Below, piece by piece: positions 1 to 6,331 of a stretch of DNA of 6,509 nt. The DNA comes from Oscillospiraceae bacterium. Lineage in GTDB: Bacteria; Bacillota; Clostridia; Oscillospirales; Ruminococcaceae. Numbering within the stretch: the stretch's first letter is position 1; the number at the start of each line of letters is the position of its first letter. The notes below the pieces were generated by a model that worked only from the letters and a program-made list of their open reading frames with translations, made no database searches and had not been told where the DNA came from. The stretch lies in assembly GCA_900768735.1 (NCBI GenBank), contig CAAGDZ010000114.1:1-6509 (forward strand). Direction: 5' to 3'. The translations under genes and the position numbers were made by a program.

Positions 1-1
1 A

Positions 2-52
2 TATATTTATAACTACAGCATTCTATCAGCGGCATACCCGCGCGGAGTATGA
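2..52 (+). CDS. Possible C-terminal tail of an upstream gene (partial)
   Basis: This frame is open from the left edge and ends in TGA at 50-52, one base before the ATG at 54. The visible residues are YIYNYSILSAAYPRGV. A stop placed just before a good SD and start is typical of translationally coupled genes in an operon, which is why it is listed. No function can be read from 16 residues. The frame of the downstream gene is also open across 3-53 without an ATG, so the sequence alone does not settle which frame is coding here. Confidence 0.25.
   Translation, partial: YIYNYSILSAAYPRGV
44..47 (+). promoter_or_regulatory. Ribosome binding site (GGAG) for the DRE-TIM-like gene
   Basis: GGAG lies 6 bases before the ATG at 54. 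It supports that start over an upstream extension, although the frame remains open to the window edge. No promoter is visible in the 53 bases available, so transcription probably enters from outside the window. Confidence 0.65.
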
Positions 53-53
53 T

Positions 54-995
54 ATGAAAATTACAATTACCGACAATTCGCTGTGTGACAGCGATTTCAG
101 TGAAAATATAAGCCCTTCCGAGCTTGTTGCCTACATCGAGGCGCTGCACGAGTTCGGCGCAGGCTATACCGAGCTTGTAACAGATTCCTTTGTACTGCTG
201 CCGCCCGGTCACGACCTGTCAAAAATTATTCTCAGGGTCACAAGCGACAGCGACCTGCTGTTCCTCAACTCCTTCGACTTCGGCTACGCGCTCCTGCCTG
301 CAAATATGACGGAGCTTGCCCCGAAAATAAACCGCCCCGTCATTTCGGAAATCAGCCTGCACGGCAGCGACCCGTTCTCGGTCATAAATATGTTTATGCG
401 CAGCTTTGACCTCTCAAATGTAGCTATGATACGCCTTGTAGACGATTTCGACGGCTCGCTGCAAGCCATGACCGATTTTGTGAATAAATACCGGATGAAA
501 TATGTGCTCCCGCTTGATATATGCCCCACAAACGGACACCTCAACGCCGCGTCAGCCGCCGTTTCCGCCGTGATTGCACACGCAGACTGCGTAACCATGC
601 GCTTCGGCAGCTTCGACCGCTTTGCCGAGCTTCTCGACTACACCCTGGCGATCTCGTCTATGTTCGGCGCCATACCCTCCACCGACATAATAATCGCATT
701 GTGCAAATGCGCTGTTTTATACAGGCTTATCTACGGCAGAGACAGCAGATCCTCCGCCGACGATATGCGCAGCTTTCAGATTGTGCCGCACAGCGTCCCC
801 CTCGTTGACGGACCGATAGGACCCGGCGGAAACCAGCCGATGTACTCTTTTCCTGTTTATTCCGCCGACAGCGTAAAGGAAAAATACGTTGACCCGATTT
901 ACAACAAGCTTGTCAGTATGCAGGTCGAAAGCGAAAACGCAAAGGAGCTTGAAAACGCAATAAACCAGTTCTGCACCAAGCTTTTCAAAAGCTGA
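54..995 (+). CDS. Degenerate DRE-TIM metallolyase-like protein (homocitrate/isopropylmalate synthase superfamily)
   Basis: A 313-residue soluble protein with no signal peptide or membrane segment. By eye it follows the HMGL-like TIM-barrel family. The opening ITDNSLCD (residues 5-12) sits where family members have a D-T-T-L-R-D-G motif. AMIRLVDDFDG (124-134) matches the R-F-A-D-T-V-G strand. From residue 150 to about 200, a stretch beginning YVLPLDICPTN and continuing through NAASAAVSAVIAHADCV follows the family's metal-site and Ala-rich helix region. The catalytic Arg is Cys11, and the H-x-H metal ligands fall in the DICPTN segment (155-160), which has no His. Known members use a divalent metal to condense acetyl-CoA with 2-oxo acids; this one should not do that chemistry. 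The C-terminal 110 residues match nothing I recognise. The start is chosen from the GGAG site and from the family's usual N-terminus. Fold assignment is fairly likely; function is unknown. Confidence 0.7.
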   Translation: MKITITDNSLCDSDFSENISPSELVAYIEALHEFGAGYTELVTDSFVLLPPGHDLSKIILRVTSDSDLLFLNSFDFGYALLPANMTELAPKINRPVISEISLHGSDPFSVINMFMRSFDLSNVAMIRLVDDFDGSLQAMTDFVNKYRMKYVLPLDICPTNGHLNAASAAVSAVIAHADCVTMRFGSFDRFAELLDYTLAISSMFGAIPSTDIIIALCKCAVLYRLIYGRDSRSSADDMRSFQIVPHSVPLVDGPIGPGGNQPMYSFPVYSADSVKEKYVDPIYNKLVSMQVESENAKELENAINQFCTKLFKS

Positions 996-1002
996 ACACC
1001 AT

Positions 1003-1038
1003 AAAAAACTATCCCGCCCGCGAACCCGCGGACGGGAT
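1003..1038 (-). terminator. Rho-independent terminator between convergent genes, best on the minus strand
   Basis: On the minus strand, ATCCCGTCCGCG, a GGTT loop and CGCGGGCGGGAT form a 12-bp stem with one G-U pair (1038 down to 1011). AG and then six T (1008-1003) follow. This is a strong intrinsic terminator 38 bases after the cyclase stop. Read on the plus strand, the G-U pair becomes a C-A mismatch and the following bases (ATTATCATTTCTTATT) are only loosely U-rich, so termination of the gene ending at 995 is probably weaker. Confidence 0.9.
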
Positions 1039-1076
1039 ATTATCATTTCTTATTGTTATCGGACTTTTACACCGGC

Positions 1077-3158
1077 TCAGCCCTCTGTGCCGCCTATGCT
1101 GTCCTCCTCGTCAACCGTGGAGGGAACTGCCGCTCTCGCGGTTTCCTTATTAAGTATGCCGTAATTCGACTTGCCGTTCTTCTTGATCTTGTACATCGCG
1201 TCGTCCGCCATGCCGATGATTTCATCAACACGCATCGAAGCGTCGCTGATTATCGAAATACCGATACTTACATTTACCGAAAGCTTTTCGCCGTTGTCAG
1301 AGACAAAGCCCTCCTTAAGCGTATTCAGTATATCCTTTGCGACATTTGTCGGCTCGTTTATATCGGTGTTTCTTATGCACGCGATGAACTCGTCGCCGCC
1401 GTAACGTCCCGCCGTACCAAAGCCGTTTGTCGCGCCGGAAATCGTATTGGCTACAAACTTCAGCACCTGGTCGCCGGTCGCGTGGCTGTACTTGTCGTTG
1501 AATATCTTGAAGTCGTCAACGTCAATGAACAGAATAGCAAACTCGCTCTTGCGTACGTTAATAAGCTCGATTTCGTTGTCAATCGTGCGTTCGATGGTCT
1601 CGCGGTTGTAAAGTCCGGTCAGGCTGTCATAGCTTGCACGCTCGGTCAGCAGCTTTTCACTCTTCTTAGCGCGGTCAATATCAACAACAACGCCGACAAT
1701 CTTCGCGATATTTCCCTCTCTGTCGCGGATAGTCGCGGTACGGAGCAGAATCCAGATATAGTCGCCGTAGATGTTCTTCCAGCGGTACTCGTTTCCGGTA
1801 AACGCCTCGCCCTTCGACAGCCTTTCGAGGTCCTTGTGATAACGTTCGGAATCCTCGGGGTGTACCTTTACTTTCAGCAGGAAGCTGTCGCCGAAGTGGT
1901 CGGACGGAGCGCGGTAGCTGAACTTCTTGTTGAAGTTGTTGGAGAAGAACACCTCGTTCGTCTTGAAGTTCCACTCAAAGATTATGTTATCCGACATCTC
2001 GATAATCGTGCGGTATCTGCCCTCGCTTACGATGATGTCGTCGATAAGGTCGTTGAACGCTCTCGCGATTTCGCCGTACTCGTTGTTTGAAATTACGTTT
2101 ATTCTCGCCTCGTGGTCGCCGCGGCGTACCTTTACGAGGGTTTCCTCAATAGCCTTGATAGGCTTCGTGATAATGAACACAAGCACGATTCCGCCCGTGA
2201 TAAGTACAATCGAAATAAGCACAATTATACCTATGATTCCGCCCATAGCTTCTCCCGACGCGTTGTACGCCTTGTCGGTTTCGGCAATCACCGAGAACGT
2301 CCATCCCATATCGGTGTCGCCGATTGCAGGTATCTTCATGGTAAAGCCTATTGTCGGAATAGAATTTGCATCGGTGCCCTTGAAGTTGTCCACACGGGTT
2401 GCCGAGCTGTCAGAAGCGTTGTCAACAAGCTTGATGTACGCGCTGTTCTTGTTGTCGCTCTTGTTTCCGATATATGTGCCGTCGATAATCGAGCCGTTGG
2501 AGTCAATCAGCACCAGACGGCTGTTGTTTACGAACTGAGAAGCCGTAGCAAAGGATTTCAGCCTTACATCATCAAAGAATACAATAACATAACAATCGTT
2601 GCTCTGGTACTTCACCACAAGCTTTATGCTGGAATTAGTCTGGAACAGCGGGTCCTTACGCTCTCTGTCCTCCTCGCTGAACTCGGTATATACATCGGGC
2701 GTGTAGCAGTAAACCGTACCGTCCACATTCTTCTCACAGATGTTTTTAAGCGTAGTCTTTACCGCGTCGTTTACGGTAGTCTTGTCGCCGGTTTCGACCT
2801 TGATGTCGCCGCTCTTGTCCGCGATGATTATGCGGCTTACGCCGAGCGGAGAGGTGACGTCCTCAGATGAAATCATGTTGTTATATATATCTATCATCCT
2901 GCCGACGAGCATTTCGTCGCCGTCCTTGGTATATGCGGTGGTATACGGACTCTTTGCAATCTGCTCTCCCGTGCGCGACAGCGTTTCAAAATACTGTGCT
3001 ATGTTGTACGCCTGCTTCTCCGTCATCGAGCGCGTAGTATTGGTGTAATTGGTTAACGCCAGCTCCTTCATCTGAATATCCGCCACAACCGCAAAAGCGA
3101 CAGACGGTATAATAACAAAGCACGCAAGAACCGTAATTAACAAAGTCTTTATTCTCAT
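1077..3158 (-). CDS. Membrane-bound sensor diguanylate cyclase (sensor-HAMP-PAS-GGDEF)
   Basis: A 693-residue protein predicted to make cyclic di-GMP from two GTP. Order: membrane segment about 5-27; extracytoplasmic sensor about 28-303, Cache-like by layout; second membrane segment about 305-330; HAMP linker about 331-380 (TKPIKAIEETLVKVRRGD...EYGEIARAFN); PAS about 381-495 with a PAC-like end (YIWILLRTATIRDREGN); GGDEF domain about 505-668, opening YDSLTGLYNR. Visible active-site residues are D546 in FIDVDDF, N554, D563 in HATGDQVL and the intact GGDEF at 587-591. At the usual inhibitory RxxD position (578-581) it reads NGFG, so product inhibition through that site is not expected. The open frame runs on upstream to 3509, but the promoter at 3265-3293 lies inside that extension. 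The start at 3158 directly precedes the membrane anchor; an in-frame TTG at 3167 and ATG at 3182 are alternatives. Confidence 0.93.
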   Translation of the reverse strand: MRIKTLLITVLACFVIIPSVAFAVVADIQMKELALTNYTNTTRSMTEKQAYNIAQYFETLSRTGEQIAKSPYTTAYTKDGDEMLVGRMIDIYNNMISSEDVTSPLGVSRIIIADKSGDIKVETGDKTTVNDAVKTTLKNICEKNVDGTVYCYTPDVYTEFSEEDRERKDPLFQTNSSIKLVVKYQSNDCYVIVFFDDVRLKSFATASQFVNNSRLVLIDSNGSIIDGTYIGNKSDNKNSAYIKLVDNASDSSATRVDNFKGTDANSIPTIGFTMKIPAIGDTDMGWTFSVIAETDKAYNASGEAMGGIIGIIVLISIVLITGGIVLVFIITKPIKAIEETLVKVRRGDHEARINVISNNEYGEIARAFNDLIDDIIVSEGRYRTIIEMSDNIIFEWNFKTNEVFFSNNFNKKFSYRAPSDHFGDSFLLKVKVHPEDSERYHKDLERLSKGEAFTGNEYRWKNIYGDYIWILLRTATIRDREGNIAKIVGVVVDIDRAKKSEKLLTERASYDSLTGLYNRETIERTIDNEIELINVRKSEFAILFIDVDDFKIFNDKYSHATGDQVLKFVANTISGATNGFGTAGRYGGDEFIACIRNTDINEPTNVAKDILNTLKEGFVSDNGEKLSVNVSIGISIISDASMRVDEIIGMADDAMYKIKKNGKSNYGILNKETARAAVPSTVDEEDSIGGTEG

Positions 3159-3171
3159 CGAAAACAACCAA

Positions 3172-3177
3172 TCCTTT
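3172..3177 (-). promoter_or_regulatory. Ribosome binding site (AAAGGA) of the cyclase gene, with unusual spacing
   Basis: AAAGGA is the only good SD near the cyclase N-terminus. It lies 13 bases before the ATG at 3158, which is long, and 4 bases before an in-frame TTG at 3167, which is short. The in-frame ATG at 3182 has no SD of its own. All three starts leave the membrane anchor intact and differ by at most 8 residues. Confidence 0.5.
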
Positions 3178-3264
3178 CCCATATTTTCTATGGTTAATAA
3201 TCTCTGACTTATATAACCCCGCCTTTTTCGGACGGACGCAATACTCAAATCTAATACGAAAACA

Positions 3265-3293
3265 AGTATAGCACATTTTTTTAAATTAGTAAA
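3265..3293 (-). promoter_or_regulatory. Sigma-A-type promoter of the cyclase gene
   Basis: On the minus strand, TTTACT (-35, 3293-3288) is followed by a 17-base spacer and TATACT (-10, 3270-3265). TGC directly before the -10 gives the extended -10 form. The predicted transcript start is near 3258, leaving a leader of about 100 bases before the ATG at 3158. The position rules out translation of the cyclase from the far-upstream part of its open frame if this promoter is the one used. Confidence 0.7.
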
Positions 3294-3384
3294 TGCGTTT
3301 GTGATGAATTTATTTAATTTTACTAATACGGACGGTGATATTTTGGGCAAAAAGCTGAAAACTAAAGCTGTGTAGGTTATTTTT

Positions 3385-3528
3385 GAGGCTTCGCCCATGC
3401 TCCGAGCTTGCGCCATGCAGCCCCAAGCTCCGAGCCTGCGACCCGCGACCCTCAATCGAGGCTTGCGCCCCGCGACCCTCAATCGAGGCTTGCGCCCCGC
3501 GACCATCAATTGGTGCTTGCGCCCCGCG
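3385..3528. repeat. GC-rich tandem array of a 27-bp unit with a palindromic core
   Basis: Three well-preserved units lie at 3444-3470, 3471-3497 and 3498-3524. The first two are identical. Each starts CGCGACC, has a small palindromic core (CCTCAATCGAGG in units 1 and 2, CATCAATTGGTG in unit 3) and ends CTTGCGCCC. Two older, diverged units precede them (about 3390-3416 and 3417-3443) with core GCTCCGAGC, and a fragment GAGGCTTCGCCC opens the array at 3385. CGCG at 3525-3528 starts a fourth copy. There are no unique spacers, so it is not CRISPR. The block is far richer in GC than the AT-rich DNA on both sides. Its function is unknown. Confidence 0.85.
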
Positions 3529-3616
3529 TTTCACCCGACCGGATACCCCCTCCCGCCTAATTAAAACACCGTTTAAAAAAATCCGTATCATATTATTATA
3601 GTAATCGCCAAGCGCC

Positions 3617-3647
3617 GCGAAAAAGACGGATAAAACCGATTTTTCGC
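3617..3647. other. Long imperfect hairpin of unknown role
   Basis: GCGAAAAA (3617-3624) pairs with TTTTTCGC (3640-3647), and inside it CGG (3627-3629) pairs with CCG (3636-3638) around an ATAAAA loop, with GA opposite A as an internal bulge. It sits upstream of the flippase promoter. There is no T-run after either side, so it is not a typical terminator. It could be an upstream regulatory or protein-binding site. Confidence 0.45.
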
Positions 3648-3685
3648 CGGATTTTCGTTTATTTTGCCGCTTACGCTTATTTTGC

Positions 3686-3714
3686 TTTACAAAACGATGA
3701 ATTTATGGTAAAAT
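3686..3714 (+). promoter_or_regulatory. Sigma-A-type promoter of the flippase/ATP-grasp operon
   Basis: TTTACA (-35, 3686-3691), a 17-base spacer and TAAAAT (-10, 3709-3714) each match the consensus at five of six positions. TGG before the -10 makes it an extended -10 promoter. The expected transcript start is about 3721, giving a short leader of roughly 33 bases before the ATG at 3755. Confidence 0.75.
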
Positions 3715-3742
3715 ATTATTTTAGAATGTTTTACGCTGACAC

Positions 3743-3747
3743 GAGGA
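3743..3747 (+). promoter_or_regulatory. Ribosome binding site (GAGGA) that fixes the flippase start
   Basis: GAGGA lies 7 bases before the ATG at 3755. An in-frame TTG at 3749 is only one base from this SD and therefore cannot be the start. The 10 bases AGGATTTGCC (3744-3753) recur before the second gene of the operon at 5293-5302. Confidence 0.75.
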
Positions 3748-3754
3748 TTTGCCG

Positions 3755-5293
3755 ATGAAAATTGACCAGATAAAAGCCGGCTCGCTGCTGTCCTACCTGT
3801 CGCTGATTTTAGGTACGGTCGTTTCGCTCGTCTACACGCCTATCATGATAGAAAGGCTCGGACAGAGCGAATACGGCGTATACTCCGTCGTACTGCCGAT
3901 GGTGTCGTACTTAAACCTTTTCAGCTTCGGTCTGGGCAGCGCGTACACGCGGTTTTATACAAGATACAAGGAGTCCGATGACAAATACGGCATGGCAAAG
4001 CTGAACGGTATGTTCATGATAATCTACTCGATTATCGGAGTTGTCGTGCTTTTTGTCGGCTTTACCATAGCGGCAAATCCGCGCCTTGCCTTCGGCGAAA
4101 AGCTGACGCAGGACGAAATCGACCTTGCCGTGCGCCTTATGTATATAATGACCGTCACCGCCGCGGTAAGCTTTCCGCTCAGCGTGTTCGAGTCAAACAC
4201 GATGGTAAACGAGCGCTACATCTTTTTAAAGGCGCTCTCGTTTGTAAAATCGGTTATAAACCCCCTGCTGATTATCCCTCTGCTCATGATAGGTATGCGC
4301 TCCGAGGCTATCGCGTATATGAGCCTTGCGTTTACCGTATTTTCCGGCGTGCTGAATATAATCTACTGCCGCAAAAAGCTCGACATCCGCTTTTATTTCC
4401 GCGCCTTCGACTTTAAGCTGCTGCGCAAGATGTTCAAGTTCACAAGCTGGGTGTTTATCGGAATCGTAGTAGACCAGCTCAACTGGAGCGTTGACAAAAT
4501 CCTGCTCGCGTGGATGCACGGCTCGGGGGTAGTCGCGACCTACAATGTCGCTTCACAGCTGAACATCTACTATATGTCGATGGCTACCACCTTTTCCGGC
4601 ATACTCACCCCGCGCGTGCATCAGATGGTCGCAAACAAGGTGTCGAATAAAGAGATCAGCGATTTGTTCATCCGCGTAGGCCGCTTTCAGTTCATCATAC
4701 TGACTATGATTTTATTCGGCTTTGTCGCGGTCGGCTATCCGTTCGTGCTGTGCTGGGCGGGAGAGGCTAACGCCGACGCGTATCTCATCGCTCTGCTGCT
4801 GTTCATCCCGACCATTCTTCCGAGCATCCAGAACATCGGCATCGAAATCCAGCGTGCGAAGAATATGCACCGCTTCCGCTCGCTTGTCTATGTGCTTGTC
4901 GCGGTGCTGAATATCATCATCAGCATACCGCTGTGCTACCTGTTCGGCGCGGTCGGCGTTGCGATAGGTACGGCGATCCCCGTATTCCTCGGCAACGGAC
5001 TGATAATGAACTGGTATTATAATAAGTATATCGGCATCGACATCCCGCGCTTCTGGCGGCGAATATGTGCGCTCCTGCCGTCGCTGTTCCTGCCCGCCGT
5101 CGCGGCTGTGCTTATCGGCATACTCGTGCCGGTGAGCGGCTATTTGCAGATACTGCTCTGGGGCTGCGTTTACCTCGCGGTATTCCTCGTGTCGGTTTGG
5201 CTTATCGGCCTTACCGCCCGCGAAAAGGAGCTTATCTCCACCCCCGTAAAGCGCATTATATATAAGATTGTATCAAAAATTCTGAGGTTTTAA
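3755..5293 (+). CDS. Wzx/MOP-type polysaccharide flippase (oligosaccharide translocase)
   Basis: A 512-residue, very hydrophobic inner-membrane protein, the usual length for polysaccharide flippases of the MOP superfamily, which move lipid-linked sugar units across the cytoplasmic membrane. The N-terminus (AGSLLSYLSLILGTVVSLVY, then PIMIERLGQSEYGVYSVVLP) is the hallmark first-helix region of this family. Roughly 12 to 14 membrane segments can be seen, among them about 12-30, 42-62, 86-107, 127-145, 159-180, 185-204, 228-248, 313-333, 342-358, 376-398, 400-418, 437-458 and 463-486. Charged loops include RFYTRYKESDD (66-76). It begins an operon with its own promoter, and its stop codon overlaps the SD of the ATP-grasp gene. 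No glycosyltransferase or polymerase is visible next to it, so the sugar substrate cannot be named. A lipid II flippase role is possible but not suggested by anything seen. Confidence 0.9.
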   Translation: MKIDQIKAGSLLSYLSLILGTVVSLVYTPIMIERLGQSEYGVYSVVLPMVSYLNLFSFGLGSAYTRFYTRYKESDDKYGMAKLNGMFMIIYSIIGVVVLFVGFTIAANPRLAFGEKLTQDEIDLAVRLMYIMTVTAAVSFPLSVFESNTMVNERYIFLKALSFVKSVINPLLIIPLLMIGMRSEAIAYMSLAFTVFSGVLNIIYCRKKLDIRFYFRAFDFKLLRKMFKFTSWVFIGIVVDQLNWSVDKILLAWMHGSGVVATYNVASQLNIYYMSMATTFSGILTPRVHQMVANKVSNKEISDLFIRVGRFQFIILTMILFGFVAVGYPFVLCWAGEANADAYLIALLLFIPTILPSIQNIGIEIQRAKNMHRFRSLVYVLVAVLNIIISIPLCYLFGAVGVAIGTAIPVFLGNGLIMNWYYNKYIGIDIPRFWRRICALLPSLFLPAVAAVLIGILVPVSGYLQILLWGCVYLAVFLVSVWLIGLTAREKELISTPVKRIIYKIVSKILRF

Positions 5294-5296
5294 GGA
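5292..5296 (+). promoter_or_regulatory. Ribosome binding site (AAGGA) overlapping the flippase stop codon
   Basis: AAGGA shares its first two bases with the TAA stop of the flippase and lies 6 bases before the ATG at 5303. Ribosomes finishing the flippase would cover this site, which suggests coupled translation of the two proteins. Confidence 0.75.
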
Positions 5297-5302
5297 TTTG
5301 CC

Positions 5303-6322
5303 ATGACGAAAATAAAAACATTTTTCCGCCGGCTTTTCGGCGGCAGCTTCAAGCGTATGTTCATGCACATAAACACGATACACACCGAGACCGGCAAAAA
5401 CCGCTTCGTGATGTTCTTCGACATGATATGGTGCATTTTCCGCTACTCTATCGGCTATCTCGACTACCGCGTGTTCGGCTTTGCTTATATAAAGGGCAAA
5501 AACCGCCGCACCTTCATGAACATGAACGACAACCTCGTTATCTCTAAAAAGCTCAACGACCGCGATTACTTCCCGATTTTCGACAACAAAGCGGAGTTTG
5601 ACGAGCATTTCAGAGAATACATAGGCAGAGATTTTCTCGACCTTACAAAGCACGACGCCGCCGACCTTCGCGCGTTCTGCGCGGACAAGCAGACGGTGTT
5701 CGCAAAGGCGGTAAATCAGTTCGGCGGACAGGGTATCACAAAGGAAATAATCACCCCCGACACAGATTACGATGAGCTTTACAAGCGCCTTTGCGATAAT
5801 AAACAATTTTTGGTGGAGGAAACGCTGATACAGCACGAAAGGATGAATCTGCTCAGCCCCTCGTCGATAAACACTATCCGCATGGTTACTCTCCTGCATG
5901 ACGGCGAGGTGCATTTCATGTACGCGCTGGTGCGCATGAGCAACGGCACAAACTGCGTGGATAATATATGCAGCGGCGGTATGTACGTTTCTATCTGCGA
6001 CGACGGCGTGATACGCAAGCCCGCGTTCTGCGACGCCACCGGCAAATATTATGACCGCCACCCCTACACCGCTACCGAATTTAACGGATTTAAAATCCCG
6101 ATGTTTGCCGAGGCGGTCGAAATGTGCAAAAAGGCGGCTCTGGTCGAGCCTCACGTCGGATATATAGGCTGGGATGTAGCCATCACCCCCACCCGACCGG
6201 TGCTGGTCGAGGGAAACACCCTGCCCAGCTACGATATGTGCCAGAACTACGGGCATATCGATAATAAGACCGGAGTAAAGCCGAAGTTCGAGGCGATACT
6301 CGGTAAGGGATATTTTAAGTGA
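5303..6322 (+). CDS. Sugar-transfer associated ATP-grasp protein
   Basis: A 339-residue protein of the ATP-grasp fold, of the type named 'sugar-transfer associated' (ATPgrasp_ST) because its genes sit among surface-polysaccharide genes. ATP-grasp enzymes join a carboxylate to an amine or similar acceptor through an acyl-phosphate. Visible features: an adaptor-like N-terminal half (about 1-120); nucleotide-binding Lys135 in FAKAV; Gly-rich loop GGQG (141-144); acidic LVEE (170-173); SSINTIRMVTL (187-197); GGMY (225-228); and metal-site residues D291 in GWD and E303/N305 in VEGN near the C-terminus. All expected catalytic elements are present. No signal peptide is seen; the basic, aromatic N-terminus (KIKTFFRRLF, FKRMF) could touch the membrane. 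Its start is 9 bases after the flippase stop. A role in adding an amino acid or similar group to the exported glycan is inference; the substrate is unknown. Confidence 0.88.
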   Translation: MTKIKTFFRRLFGGSFKRMFMHINTIHTETGKNRFVMFFDMIWCIFRYSIGYLDYRVFGFAYIKGKNRRTFMNMNDNLVISKKLNDRDYFPIFDNKAEFDEHFREYIGRDFLDLTKHDAADLRAFCADKQTVFAKAVNQFGGQGITKEIITPDTDYDELYKRLCDNKQFLVEETLIQHERMNLLSPSSINTIRMVTLLHDGEVHFMYALVRMSNGTNCVDNICSGGMYVSICDDGVIRKPAFCDATGKYYDRHPYTATEFNGFKIPMFAEAVEMCKKAALVEPHVGYIGWDVAITPTRPVLVEGNTLPSYDMCQNYGHIDNKTGVKPKFEAILGKGYFK

Positions 6323-6331
6323 AAAAAGAAA

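Larger units (their letters stand above)
3159..3754. other. Divergent intergenic region (596 bases) without a credible gene
   Basis: This spacer separates the minus-strand cyclase from the plus-strand flippase operon. Going left to right it holds the cyclase leader of about 100 bases, the cyclase promoter, AT-rich filler with nothing recognisable (about 3300-3384), the 27-bp repeat array, a second AT-rich block, a long hairpin and the flippase promoter. Several frames stay open across the repeats only because the unit is a multiple of three; their translations are low-complexity (runs like EACAPRPSI) and lack start signals. Confidence 0.8.

Noticed and set aside
1053..2090. 345-residue plus-strand frame
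   Set aside because: It lies entirely opposite the GGDEF/PAS coding region, shows Val/Arg-rich antisense composition and has no recognisable motif.
3159..3258. c-di-GMP riboswitch in the cyclase leader
   Set aside because: A short GGCGGGGTTA resembles the 3' part of GEMM-I, but the conserved 5' core and the two-stem layout are absent.
3159..3509. N-terminal extension of the cyclase up to 3509
   Set aside because: It would translate the GC-rich repeats and the AT-rich leader, has no SD, crosses a good promoter at 3265-3293 and would place about 117 low-complexity residues before a normal membrane anchor.
3385..3528. CRISPR array
   Set aside because: The 27-bp units are directly adjacent with no unique spacers, and no cas gene is in view.
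3383..3601. Plus-strand 72-residue frame with 9-residue repeats (EACAPRPSI)
   Set aside because: The repeat unit is 27 bp, a multiple of three, so open frames with peptide repeats appear automatically. There is no SD or recognisable domain.
3749..3754. TTG start for the flippase two codons upstream
   Set aside because: It is one base from the SD, whereas the ATG at 3755 is 7 bases away.
5273..6256. 327-residue minus-strand frame
   Set aside because: It is the antisense shadow of the ATP-grasp gene, whose motifs and SD are clear on the plus strand.
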